DNA of 64,000 nucleotides, taken from positions 56,043-120,042 of the forward strand of contig NZ_LWCS01000020.1 of NCBI RefSeq assembly GCF_001650495.1, given 5' to 3'. The notes beneath the pieces were generated by a model that searched no databases, was not told the origin of the DNA, and saw only the letters and a list, made by a program, of their open reading frames with translations. The translations under genes and the position numbers were made by a program. Below are positions 1-8,278 of this stretch, in pieces. Numbering within the stretch: the stretch's first letter is position 1; every line of letters begins with the position of its first letter. This stretch comes from Mycolicibacterium iranicum. Lineage in GTDB: Bacteria > Actinomycetota > Actinomycetes > Mycobacteriales > Mycobacteriaceae.

Positions 1-1335
1 GTCACATTCATCGCAATGGCGTACATCATCGTGCTGAACCCCATCATCCTGTCCAGCTCTGCGGACGTCGACGGCAACGAACTCGACTTCGCTGCGGTGT
101 CGGCGAGCACGTCGTTGGCTGCCGGTGTCATGACGATCCTGTTCGGCGTGATCGCCCGGCTTCCGTTCGCGCTCGCGGCGGGTCTCGGTCTGAACTCCTT
201 CCTCGCGACAACAGTGGTCGGTGTCCTCACGTGGCCTGAGGCGATGGGACTTGTCGTCATCAACGGCGTCATCATCGTGTTGCTTGCGGTAACCGGCCTG
301 CGCCGCATGGTGTTCGAAGCGGTGCCGATGCAACTCAAACTCGCCATCACCGCGGGTATCGGGCTGTTCATCCTGTTCATCGGGCTGGTGGATTCCGGAT
401 TCATCCAATCGACGGGGGTTCCGTCGCCACCGGTGGGGTTGGGTTCGGGCGGGCTCGGCTCCATCACGACGATCCCGACGTTGGTCTTCGTCCTGACAGT
501 TCTGCTGACCGGCATCCTGGTGGCCCGAAAAGTGCCCGGCGGCATCCTCATCGGCCTGGTTGCCGGCACCGTCGCCGCCGTCGTGATCGAGGCGATCTGG
601 CATCTGGGCCCGGCGACCGAGAAGGCCGGCGGATGGAGCCTGTCCGTGCCGACGCTGACGGGGTCACCTTTTGCGATGCCCGACCTTTCGCTGGTCGGCG
701 ACGTCAGCTTCTCGGGGATAGGCCGCATCGGCGTGCTCGCGATGGTGATGCTGGTCTTCACCCTGGTTTTCGCGAACTTTTTCGACGCGATGGGCACGAT
801 GACCGGGCTTTCTCAGGACACGCGGATCGCCGCCAAGGACGGCACGTTCCCGCGGCTGCGCTCCGCGCTGGTGGTCGAGGGTGCTGGTGCCGTGGTCGGC
901 GGGGCGACATCGTCGTCGTCGACAACGGTATTCATCGAGTCGGGCGCCGGAATTCAGGAAGGCGCGCGAACCGGGCTCGCCAACGTGGTGACGGGCGTGC
1001 TGTTCTTGGCGGCCATGTTCGTCTCACCCTTGGCGTCGATGGTGCCCACCGAAGTCGCGGCCGCCGCGCTGGTGGTCGTCGGCGCGATGATGATCTCGCA
1101 CATCCGTCACGTCGATCTGTCCGAGCTGTCGGTCGCGCTCCCCGTTGTGCTGACCGTCGCAGTCATGCCGTTCAGCTATTCGATCGCCAACGGCATCGGC
1201 GTCGGATTCATCTCCTGGGCCGTCATGCGCACCGCCGTAGGGAAGGCCCGTGAGGTCAGCCCGCTCCTGTGGATCGTCGCTGTGGGTTTCGCCGTGTACT
1301 TCGCGCGCACCCCGCTGGAGTCCCTCATCGGGTAG
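1..1335 (+). CDS. NCS2-family purine/xanthine permease, 5' end outside window
   Basis: Polytopic inner-membrane nucleobase transporter of the NCS2 family (AzgA/PbuG-like branch), expected to import a purine base by proton symport. The frame is already open at base 1 (VTFIAMAYIIVLNP), the conserved first helix of the family, so the N-terminus lies upstream of the window. Later conserved stretches include the FANFFDAMGTMTGLS segment and a Ser/Thr-rich GGATSSSSTTVFIESGAG motif typical of the substrate-binding region. About 12 hydrophobic segments are visible. It is convergent with the diflavin reductase gene, with a large inverted repeat between them. The substrate (guanine, hypoxanthine, adenine or xanthine) cannot be decided here. 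Confidence 0.88.
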   Translation, partial: VTFIAMAYIIVLNPIILSSSADVDGNELDFAAVSASTSLAAGVMTILFGVIARLPFALAAGLGLNSFLATTVVGVLTWPEAMGLVVINGVIIVLLAVTGLRRMVFEAVPMQLKLAITAGIGLFILFIGLVDSGFIQSTGVPSPPVGLGSGGLGSITTIPTLVFVLTVLLTGILVARKVPGGILIGLVAGTVAAVVIEAIWHLGPATEKAGGWSLSVPTLTGSPFAMPDLSLVGDVSFSGIGRIGVLAMVMLVFTLVFANFFDAMGTMTGLSQDTRIAAKDGTFPRLRSALVVEGAGAVVGGATSSSSTTVFIESGAGIQEGARTGLANVVTGVLFLAAMFVSPLASMVPTEVAAAALVVVGAMMISHIRHVDLSELSVALPVVLTVAVMPFSYSIANGIGVGFISWAVMRTAVGKAREVSPLLWIVAVGFAVYFARTPLESLIG

Positions 1336-1339
1336 CTCC

Positions 1340-1402
1340 CGCCGAAACTGCATTCCGCGCGGTGTTTTCCGCGAAATCAGCGCGTGGAATGCAGTTTCGG
1401 CG
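1340..1402. terminator. 17-bp perfect inverted repeat, probable bidirectional terminator
   Basis: Arms at 1340-1356 (CGCCGAAACTGCATTCC) and 1386-1402 are exact reverse complements, with a 29-nt loop that contains a further CGCGG/CCGCG stem. It sits exactly between two convergent genes, so it would form a terminator hairpin on either transcript. There is no T-run, which is common for mycobacterial terminators. Confidence 0.7.
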
Positions 1403-1411
1403 AAGGTTGGT

Positions 1412-3022
1412 TCAGTAGACGTCGCGCAGGTAGCGGTGCGTGGTGATGAGGTTGTTGACGTAGGCGTGGGCGCCCGCCTCGTCGAGCCCGCCTGCGGTGG
1501 CTACGACTTCGTGGAGTGCGCGGTGGACGTCCTTGGCCATGCGTTCGGCGTCGCCGCAGACGTAGAAATAGGCGCCGTCCTGCAGCCAGCGGTACAGCTC
1601 CGCACCGTTGTCCAGCATGTGGTGTTGTACATGGTCTTTGGCGGCCTGATCGCGGGAGAACGCGCAATCCAACCGCGTCAGCACACCGGACTTGTGGAAG
1701 GCGGTCAGTTCGTCGCCGTACAGGAAGTCGGTGGCGCGGTGCCGGGCGCCGAAGAACAGCCACGACTGACCCGTCGCGCCGGTTGCCTGGCGTTCCTGAA
1801 GGAAAGCCCGGAACGGGGCGATGCCGGTGCCCGGTCCCACCATGACGATCGGTGCGTCAGGAGCAGGCAGACGGAAGCTGTCGTTGGGCACCAGGTGAAT
1901 TCGTGCATTCTCCGCGCGGTCGGTGAGGAACCCGGACGCGACACCGCGGTGCGCGCGTCCGCGCGCGTCGTACTCGACAGTGGCCACGGTCAGGTGGATC
2001 TGCCCGGGATGGACCAGCGGGCTGGACGCGATCGAGTAGTCCCGGTGCTGCAGCGGACGCAGGGTGGGAAGAACTTCGTCGACGCCGAGATCGGCGAGCT
2101 GGAGCAGGTCGAGCACGTCGCGCCCGTAGAGCCAGTTCGTCAGCGCAGCAGAGTCCTCACCGCGCAGGATCGCGGCCGCTTCGTTGTCGCGGGTGTGCGA
2201 CGCCACCAGCGCCTGTAACGCGGCGGTGGGGATCCGGAGCTCGAGGTGCTCGGTGAGCAGCACACCGAGCGGCTTATCCTGTTCTGCGACGGCGTAATCG
2301 GCGCTTACACCGAAATGGCTGAGCACCGCCTCGACAAGCACGGGATCGTTGATCGGATGCACGCCCACCGAGTCGCCCGCCCGGTAGCTGATGCCGCTGT
2401 CGGCGAGGTCGATTTCGTAGTGGCGTACCGACTTGCCGGAATCCGCTGCGGTCAGCGACCGGTTCACCATCAGTCGGGCGGGGAACGGATTGCGCCGACT
2501 CCATCGTGAATCCTGTTGCGAGGGTTCGACTTCCGCGAGCTGCGAGTGCGACGGCGCCGAGGCCAGCTCGCCGAGGATGTTGACGACGGTGGCGGTCCAG
2601 GCTTCGGACGGCTCCTCGAAGTCCAGGTCGCAGTCGACACGGTCGATCAGTCTTCTCGCGCCGAGTTCCGCGAGACGGGCATCGACGAGCTTGGCGGCGT
2701 TGTTGAAGAACGGGTAAAAGCTGTCCCCGAGGCCGCAGACCGCGAAGGACAGATGGTCGAGACGACCTGCGCCGTCGCCGCGGAGCTCTTCCCAGAACAC
2801 CTCGGCGTCGTAGGGCAACTCACCGTCTCCGTAGGTTGCCGTGATGACGACGAAATGGGTTGCCGCCGAGAGTGATTCCAGGGTGAGGTCGTTGAGGTAC
2901 TGCGGTTCGACATCGATCCCGACGCCCCTGGCCGCCTGTGCGAACTTCTTGGCCACCATCGCCGAGTTGCCGGTCTCGGTGGCGAATCCCAGAATCGGCG
3001 AGAACGTGGAATTGTCAGGCAC
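1412..3022 (-). CDS. NADPH-dependent diflavin reductase (CysJ-like)
   Basis: Two-domain flavoprotein that would pass electrons from NADPH through FAD and FMN to a haem or other acceptor, like the sulfite reductase alpha subunit or cytochrome P450 reductase. The N-terminal flavodoxin domain (about residues 10-150) has the FMN loop ATETGNS and the TYGDGELP loop. The FNR half has the FAD motif RDYSIASSP, the GPGTGIAPFRAF pyridine-nucleotide loop, the CGDAERMAKDVHRAL segment and a C-terminal aromatic residue. I prefer the GTG at 3022, which follows an AGAGGGG ribosome site; this gives 536 aa. An in-frame start 15 codons upstream (3067) has no such site. No hemoprotein partner is adjacent, so the acceptor is unknown. 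Confidence 0.85.
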   Translation of the reverse strand: MPDNSTFSPILGFATETGNSAMVAKKFAQAARGVGIDVEPQYLNDLTLESLSAATHFVVITATYGDGELPYDAEVFWEELRGDGAGRLDHLSFAVCGLGDSFYPFFNNAAKLVDARLAELGARRLIDRVDCDLDFEEPSEAWTATVVNILGELASAPSHSQLAEVEPSQQDSRWSRRNPFPARLMVNRSLTAADSGKSVRHYEIDLADSGISYRAGDSVGVHPINDPVLVEAVLSHFGVSADYAVAEQDKPLGVLLTEHLELRIPTAALQALVASHTRDNEAAAILRGEDSAALTNWLYGRDVLDLLQLADLGVDEVLPTLRPLQHRDYSIASSPLVHPGQIHLTVATVEYDARGRAHRGVASGFLTDRAENARIHLVPNDSFRLPAPDAPIVMVGPGTGIAPFRAFLQERQATGATGQSWLFFGARHRATDFLYGDELTAFHKSGVLTRLDCAFSRDQAAKDHVQHHMLDNGAELYRWLQDGAYFYVCGDAERMAKDVHRALHEVVATAGGLDEAGAHAYVNNLITTHRYLRDVY

Positions 3023-3069
3023 GCTGAAGCCGCCCCTCTCTCGACACCACGAAGTAAGTAAGCACACCC

Positions 3070-3087
3070 TTAGTTAGGTGAACCTTA
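3070..3087. promoter_or_regulatory. Possible IdeR/DtxR-type iron box
   Basis: TTAGTTAGGTGAACCTTA resembles the mycobacterial iron box TTAGGTTAGGCTAACCTAA. With one base removed from the consensus, nearly every other position agrees, and the core AGGT-GA-ACCT is palindromic. It lies about 48 bp upstream of the preferred start of the diflavin reductase gene, where a repressor site would act. The missing base makes this uncertain. Confidence 0.4.
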
Positions 3088-3116
3088 CCGGTTGGCCGGA
3101 GTTTTGTGCGTGCTCC

Positions 3117-3692
3117 CTACCGGTCCGAAAAACGGTCCGTGTCCGTCTCGATCGCCACGCCCACGATCACCGCGCGGATCTGGCGCATGATGTCGTCGCT
3201 GGTCATCGGCTCGGGAGAGCCGTTGGCGAAGGCGAAGATCAGCCCGCCCAGATACGATATGACCACCGATGCCTGTTCGTCGATTAGCGCGCGGTGAAGC
3301 GGCCCGCTTCCGGACTGCGTGGCGATGACAAGGCGTTCGACGACGGCGCGGAAGCTCTCCGCCATCTCCCGGAATCCCGCGGCGATGTCGGGATCTCCTC
3401 TGGCAAGCATCGTCAGCTCGAGCCGCGCGCGGGTGCGCGACAGCTGCGGTTCCTCGCGGATGGACAGGATCTGCGCGGCCAAGACCCTGGCGATCTCGTC
3501 CCCGCTGCTGTTGAGCGCGTCCTTGAACGCCTCGGTGAACGCCTCGGCGTCGTACCGGACGAGTTGGTCGGCGACCCCATGCAACAGCGCCGCCCTGGTC
3601 CGGTAGTAGAACGACGTGGTCCCGTCGGGAACCTGCGCGCAACGGTCCACCTTGAGGTGGCTCAGGCCTCGCGGCCCCTCCTCTGCCAACAA
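3117..3692 (-). CDS. TetR-family transcriptional regulator
   Basis: DNA-binding repressor of the TetR family. The helix-turn-helix reads LSHLKVDRCAQVPDGTTSFYYR, followed by an all-helical ligand-binding domain. The given start (TTG at 3692) is the first orthodox start codon, but it cuts off helix 1. The frame continues upstream through IRRKPNAAERRRQLCDAAIALL to about 3752, a normal TetR N-terminus, without any ATG, GTG or TTG. Translation may therefore begin at a rare ATT (3752) or ATC (3767), just after the stop of the upstream MFS gene (3769). The two genes probably form one transcript, which suggests control of the exporter. Confidence 0.8.
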   Translation of the reverse strand: MLAEEGPRGLSHLKVDRCAQVPDGTTSFYYRTRAALLHGVADQLVRYDAEAFTEAFKDALNSSGDEIARVLAAQILSIREEPQLSRTRARLELTMLARGDPDIAAGFREMAESFRAVVERLVIATQSGSGPLHRALIDEQASVVISYLGGLIFAFANGSPEPMTSDDIMRQIRAVIVGVAIETDTDRFSDR

Positions 3693-3768
3693 CGCAATCG
3701 CGGCGTCGCACAGCTGGCGACGCCGCTCTGCGGCATTGGGCTTACGACGAATCTCGACGGATGCGATC

Positions 3769-4971
3769 TTAGAGCCGAGACGCTGCGCATGGTCCGCGGC
3801 GCGGCTCCCGAGAACTGAGGGTGGTGAACCCGGTGGCCGCCGCCCCGAGCGCGATCACCATCAGGGCGACCGCGACCCACTGCCCGCCTGACCACGCAAT
3901 CCCGCCCAGCCAGCCGAAAATACTCGAACCCGAGTAATAGGCGATGGTGTAGAGCGCGGTGGCCTGCGAGCGCCCGATCTCGGCGCGGGCGGCGACCATG
4001 CTGGACGCGACAGCATGCCCGACGAAGAAGCCGATGGTCAACATCGCCACGCCCGCGACGATCACTGTCAGCCGGTCTGCGACGGTGACAACCGCGCCGA
4101 CCACGACCAAGACCCCCGCGGCGGCCAGGACCACCGCGGGACCGAAGCGCTTGCCGAGCCATCCTGTGGCCCGCGACCCGGCGGTCCCACCCAGGTAGGT
4201 CAGGAAGACCAGCGAGATGACCGCGGGCTCGAGTCCGTAGGGCGCGGCGGCCAGCCGGAACGGCAGATAGTTGAACACGGTCATCACCGCGCCGGACAAC
4301 AGCATGCCGACGACGAGGATCGGCCACACCGCACGGTTGCGCAGGTGCCCCCGGATCGTCTGGAGTACGCCGTCGGATCGCCTGCCCGCTGCGGAGGCCG
4401 GGATCAGCCCGATCATCGCGACCATCATCACCGCCACCGTCACGCCCAGGACGAGGAGAGCCGTCCGCCAACCGAAACAGTTGGCGATCGGGACGGCGAG
4501 CAGGCGTCCGCTCAAGCCTCCGACCGACGTGGCCGCGATGTAGCTGCCTGCGATGGTCGCCGCCCGGGCGGGAACGGCGATGTCGTGCGAGAGCGTCATC
4601 GCGAGAGCTGGGATGCCGCCCAACGCGATTCCATGCGCCAGGCGGCCCGCAAGCATCGCTTCGAAGCTCGAGAGGAACGGCACTACGACGGCGCAGACCG
4701 CTGCGAACGCCGCAGCCGCCCGCATTGCTGTACGCAACCCCACCTGATCGGCCACCCAGGCCCACGGCAGCACCGACAACGCGAGACCCAGTGTCGCGGC
4801 CGAGATCAGCAGCGCCGCGTGCGACGCGTCCACCGCCACCTCGCGTGCGATCTGCGGCAACAGTCCCTGCGGCGCGTACATCGCGGCGAACGCGGCGAGA
4901 CCGGCGCACCACAGAGTCAAGACGAGGCGACGCTCGACCGTCACCGATGCGGAACGTGGTCTGAAAGGCAC
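3769..4971 (-). CDS. MFS transporter, YnfM-like drug/metabolite exporter
   Basis: Major facilitator superfamily permease of 400 aa with about 12 membrane helices, probably an efflux pump in the cytoplasmic membrane. The first helix (LTLWCAGLAAFAAMYAPQGLLP) and the following LLISAATLGLALSVLPWAWVADQVG match the YnfM/arabinose-efflux-like branch, and GRLAHGIALGGIPALAMTL is a typical helix-4 region. Translation starts at a GTG (4971). A LysR gene is divergent 75 bp away and a TetR gene follows directly downstream, so the pump may answer to two regulators. The substrate is unknown. Confidence 0.82.
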   Translation of the reverse strand: MPFRPRSASVTVERRLVLTLWCAGLAAFAAMYAPQGLLPQIAREVAVDASHAALLISAATLGLALSVLPWAWVADQVGLRTAMRAAAAFAAVCAVVVPFLSSFEAMLAGRLAHGIALGGIPALAMTLSHDIAVPARAATIAGSYIAATSVGGLSGRLLAVPIANCFGWRTALLVLGVTVAVMMVAMIGLIPASAAGRRSDGVLQTIRGHLRNRAVWPILVVGMLLSGAVMTVFNYLPFRLAAAPYGLEPAVISLVFLTYLGGTAGSRATGWLGKRFGPAVVLAAAGVLVVVGAVVTVADRLTVIVAGVAMLTIGFFVGHAVASSMVAARAEIGRSQATALYTIAYYSGSSIFGWLGGIAWSGGQWVAVALMVIALGAAATGFTTLSSREPRRGPCAASRL

Positions 4972-5045
4972 CCGACCATTGCACCCGACATCATTTATCG
5001 TGAGAAGGTCTAGTTTCGTCTTTCAGTTATAGGAAGCGCATATCA

Positions 5046-5921
5046 ATGCTCGAGGTGCGGGAAGCGCGGTACTTCATCGCGGTAGCCGAGGAACTGAACT
5101 TCGGCCGGGCCGCAGAGCGGCTACAGATGTCGCAACCGCCGCTGTCGTCGGCGGTCAAGGCGATCGAGAAGCGACTCGGGGTGCTGCTGCTGAACCGCAC
5201 GACGCGGCACGTGGTGCTGACGTCGGCGGGAACCGTCTTTCTCGATCGCTGCCGGCGGATGGTCGCCGCGGCAGACGACGCAGAGACAGCGGCGCGACTG
5301 GCCGCCGAAGGGCAGCTCGGCGAGCTTCGTATCGGAGCAGTGACAACAGCTTTCACGCACGTGCTGCCGCGGGCACTGACATCCTATGGCCGTTCGCACC
5401 CGAGCGTCGACGTCACCGTGCGAGAGGTCGACACACATCTGGGCTCAGAACTGTTGCAGCGGCGCGAGATCGACATCGCCGTCGTACGCCACGGTCCCGC
5501 GCGAACCTGGCTTCGGCACGTCACGTTGACCAGCGAGCCGTTCGTGCTCGCCGCGCCGGCGGGATGGGAGCTACCTCGCGGCGTACGGACAGATCTGGGA
5601 AAGGCTGCCGATCTGCCGTGGGTCTGGATCCCACGCTCGGGCACACCTGACTACCACGACCAGGTTGCCGCGTGCTGTCGTAACGCCGGATTCACCCCGC
5701 GCGCAAAACATCTGGCTCTGTCGATCAGCAGTCAGCTGGCGATGGTCGCCGCCGGGCTCGGGGTGGCGCTCGTCCCAGCGAGCTCTGCCGCCGTCCAGGA
5801 TGGCATCACCACCACGCGCGTTCGGACTCCGCTGACCATCGCGATGAGCGCACTGTTCCGAACCGACGCCGACCTGCTCGTCGCCGAGTTCATCGACATA
5901 CTCGCCGCAGCTTCCAGGTGA
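5046..5921 (+). CDS. LysR-family transcriptional regulator
   Basis: LysR-type activator/repressor of 291 aa. The N-terminal winged HTH is clear (ARYFIAVAEELNFGRAAERL, then MSQPPLSSAVKAIEKRLGV) and is followed by a periplasmic-binding-protein-like effector domain (about residues 90-290). It is divergent from the MFS gene with a 74-bp shared promoter region, the usual arrangement for a LysR protein and its target. The effector cannot be inferred. Confidence 0.88.
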   Translation: MLEVREARYFIAVAEELNFGRAAERLQMSQPPLSSAVKAIEKRLGVLLLNRTTRHVVLTSAGTVFLDRCRRMVAAADDAETAARLAAEGQLGELRIGAVTTAFTHVLPRALTSYGRSHPSVDVTVREVDTHLGSELLQRREIDIAVVRHGPARTWLRHVTLTSEPFVLAAPAGWELPRGVRTDLGKAADLPWVWIPRSGTPDYHDQVAACCRNAGFTPRAKHLALSISSQLAMVAAGLGVALVPASSAAVQDGITTTRVRTPLTIAMSALFRTDADLLVAEFIDILAAASR

Positions 5922-6006
5922 GTTCGGCCGGATGTTCTCGAGCCACGCTGATGCCGCGCAATCCCAGCCCACCGAACAATTGACGCCCGGCACATTTGCT
6001 GCAATC

Positions 6007-6030
6007 GCCCGGCCGCTGTGCCGGCCGAGC
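6007..6030. terminator. GC-rich hairpin downstream of the LysR gene
   Basis: The CGGCCG at 6010-6015 pairs with CGGCCG at 6022-6027 around a 6-nt loop, extended by a GC pair on each side beyond one mismatch. It lies in the 180-bp gap between the LysR gene and the acyltransferase gene and could end LysR transcription. Confidence 0.35.
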
Positions 6031-6106
6031 GTCACGTCGGTGATGGAACGCTGACAATAACCCCAATCCACGTCGCCGATACCGACATCGCCGTACGCTC
6101 TTGCAG

Positions 6107-7531
6107 ATGCGCCTGTCCAGCGTCGATGCCGCCTTCTGGTTCGCTGAAAACCTCAAATGGCACATGCACATCGGCGCGATCGCCGTATGCGACCCGTCGG
6201 AAGCGCCGGCGTTCAGTTTCGAACTGGTTCGGGACCTGATCGTGAGCCGACTGCCCGAACTTCCGCAGTTGCGGTGGCGGGTCGAGGGCGCGCCGCTGGG
6301 CCTCGACAGGCCCTACTTCGTCGAAGACGACGACATCGACGTCGACTTCCACATCCGACGCATCGGCGTGCCGTCGCCGGGTGGGCGAGCCGAGTTCGAC
6401 GAACTGGTCGGACGCCTGATGTCGTACAAACTGGACCGGTCGAAACCGTTGTGGGAGCTGTGGTTCATCGAAGGCCTGGAGAACGGCCGGGTCGCCGTCG
6501 TCACGAAGATGCACCATGCGATCGTCGACGGTGTTTCCGGCGCGGGGCTCAGCGAGATCCTGCTCGACGTCACACCGGAACCCCGGCAGGCGGCCGTCGA
6601 TGTGGAGCGCTCGCTCGTCGGCGTGAAACCCCCGCGCCGCGAGGTACAGGCAGTCAACGGGTTGATCAACGTGTGGGTCAAGACGCCATATCGGGTTGCT
6701 CGGCTGGTCGAACAGGCGGTACGCCAGCAGATCGCCGTCCGCAACATCGACAACAAGCCGCCGCGCTACTTCGATGCGCCGAAAGTCCGCTTCAACGGCC
6801 CGATTTCGCCACATCGCAGGGTCGCGGGGGCAAGCGTGTCGCTGGACCGCGTGAAAGCCGTCAAGCAGGCATTCGACGTGAAGATCAACGATGTCGTGCT
6901 CGCGCTGGTGTCGGGCGCGCTGCGCAGCTACCTCAAAAAGCGAGACGAACTGCCCACCAAATCCCTCGTCTCCCAGGTTCCCGTGTCGACCCGATCCGAG
7001 AAGGACGACACCGTCGGCAATCAGGTCAACGCGATGACCGTGGTGCTCGCCACCGACGTCGCCGATCCGGCCGAGCGCATCAAAGCGATCTACTCCTACA
7101 CACAGGGCGCCAAGGAGATGACGAAAGCCCTTACCGCCCACCAGATCATGGGGTACACGGAGACGACGCCGCCGGGGTTGCTCGCGCTCGCGTCGCGCGC
7201 GTACGCCGCGAGCGGTATCGGCAAGAACATCGCGCCGATGAACGTCGTGATCAGCAACGTCCCCGGTCCGACGTTCCCGCTCTACCTCGGGGGTGCGAGG
7301 GTCGAGCACCTGATGCCGCTGGGACCGCTGCTGTTCGACGTCGCACTCAACGTGACCTGCTTCAGCTATTGCGGGTGGATCGATTTCGGGTTCATCACCA
7401 CGCCCGAGATCGCCGCCGACATCGCGGATCTGGCCGACCAGGTCGAGCCCGCACTACACGACCTCGAGGTGGCGGCGGGTATCGTCGTCGACCCCGATCG
7501 CAAGCCGCCCCGCAAGCGCGGCAGACCCTAG
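6107..7531 (+). CDS. Wax ester synthase/diacylglycerol acyltransferase (WS/DGAT)
   Basis: Acyl-CoA-dependent acyltransferase that makes triacylglycerol or wax esters, membrane-associated or on lipid droplets. The start of the protein ([12 protein letters not shown]) and the catalytic HHxxxDG motif ([11 protein letters not shown], His at about residues 136-137) are diagnostic. The later GNQVNAM and [10 protein letters not shown] stretches are also family hallmarks. The 474-aa length is normal. The ATG at 6107 is preferred over the TTG two codons upstream. Mycobacteria carry many paralogues of this family, so the exact substrate is open. Confidence 0.92.
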   Translation: MRLSSVDAAFWFAENLKWHMHIGAIAVCDPSEAPAFSFELVRDLIVSRLPELPQLRWRVEGAPLGLDRPYFVEDDDIDVDFHIRRIGVPSPGGRAEFDELVGRLMSYKLDRSKPLWELWFIEGLENGRVAVVTKMHHAIVDGVSGAGLSEILLDVTPEPRQAAVDVERSLVGVKPPRREVQAVNGLINVWVKTPYRVARLVEQAVRQQIAVRNIDNKPPRYFDAPKVRFNGPISPHRRVAGASVSLDRVKAVKQAFDVKINDVVLALVSGALRSYLKKRDELPTKSLVSQVPVSTRSEKDDTVGNQVNAMTVVLATDVADPAERIKAIYSYTQGAKEMTKALTAHQIMGYTETTPPGLLALASRAYAASGIGKNIAPMNVVISNVPGPTFPLYLGGARVEHLMPLGPLLFDVALNVTCFSYCGWIDFGFITTPEIAADIADLADQVEPALHDLEVAAGIVVDPDRKPPRKRGRP

Positions 7532-7649
7532 TGCAAGTGGGCCTGTCCGCCAGTCGATCCCGTGCGGGCGGAGTTCACGATCATTAACAGAACGTCACAA
7601 ACCTACCGGCGGATGACGGGTCGTATCGGCCGCCGCGACTGCGACAATC

Positions 7650-8234
7650 GTGGGTATGGACGGTGGTCCCCAACCCAGTCTTCGGGAACGCAAGAAGATG
7701 CGTACTCGCGAAACGGTGTTGCGGGAGGCCTTCCGGCTTTTCGAGCGCAACGGCTACGCGAACACGACCGTCGAACAGATCGCACGAGCCGCCGACGTGT
7801 CTCCGCGGACCTTCTTCCGCTACTTTCCGTCCAAGGAATCCCTGCTGGTCTCCGACAACTGTGTCGAGCCGATCATCAGTGCCTTCGTTCAGGCCCCCGC
7901 TGACCTGTCCCCCGTGGGTGCCTACCGGCACGCGCTGGCCGAGGTGTTCGGAAGGATGCCGCGCGAAGAGTTCGACTTCATGGCCTCACGCCAGTACCTG
8001 ATGTACACGCTGCCGGAAGTCAGAGGAGCGCTCCACGACGAGTACCTGCGTACCGTGCGCGCGCTTGCCGATGCGGTGGCGGTCCGGCTGAACCGGCCCC
8101 GCGAAGATCCGGTGGTACCCGTCGTTGCCGGCGCGATCACAGGGGTCCTGATGGCCACCGCCGACCAATCACCCCTGTTCGGGGAAGCGGTTCTCACCGC
8201 TTTGGACGTGCTCGACAAGGGGCTACCCCAGTAG
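7650..8234 (+). CDS. TetR-family transcriptional regulator
   Basis: TetR-type regulator of about 194 aa. The N-terminus has the usual RERKKMRTRETVLREAFRLF helix, and the HTH reads TTVEQIARAADVSPRTFFRYF followed by PSKESLL. The C-terminal domain is in the style of mycobacterial TetR proteins with a conserved Arg-rich middle region. The start could be the GTG at 7650 or the ATG at 7656. The downstream amidohydrolase gene begins 44 bp later on the same strand and may be co-transcribed. Confidence 0.87.
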   Translation: MGMDGGPQPSLRERKKMRTRETVLREAFRLFERNGYANTTVEQIARAADVSPRTFFRYFPSKESLLVSDNCVEPIISAFVQAPADLSPVGAYRHALAEVFGRMPREEFDFMASRQYLMYTLPEVRGALHDEYLRTVRALADAVAVRLNRPREDPVVPVVAGAITGVLMATADQSPLFGEAVLTALDVLDKGLPQ

Positions 8235-8278
8235 ATCTTCGACGATCGCTACCGTTGGCATTACAGTAAGGTAGCTCC

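Noticed and set aside
3662..4984. 440-codon minus-strand open frame overlapping the MFS gene
   Set aside because: Its protein is Arg/Gly-rich and lacks any motif; the MFS frame over the same DNA has clear membrane helices. It is a GC-driven shadow.
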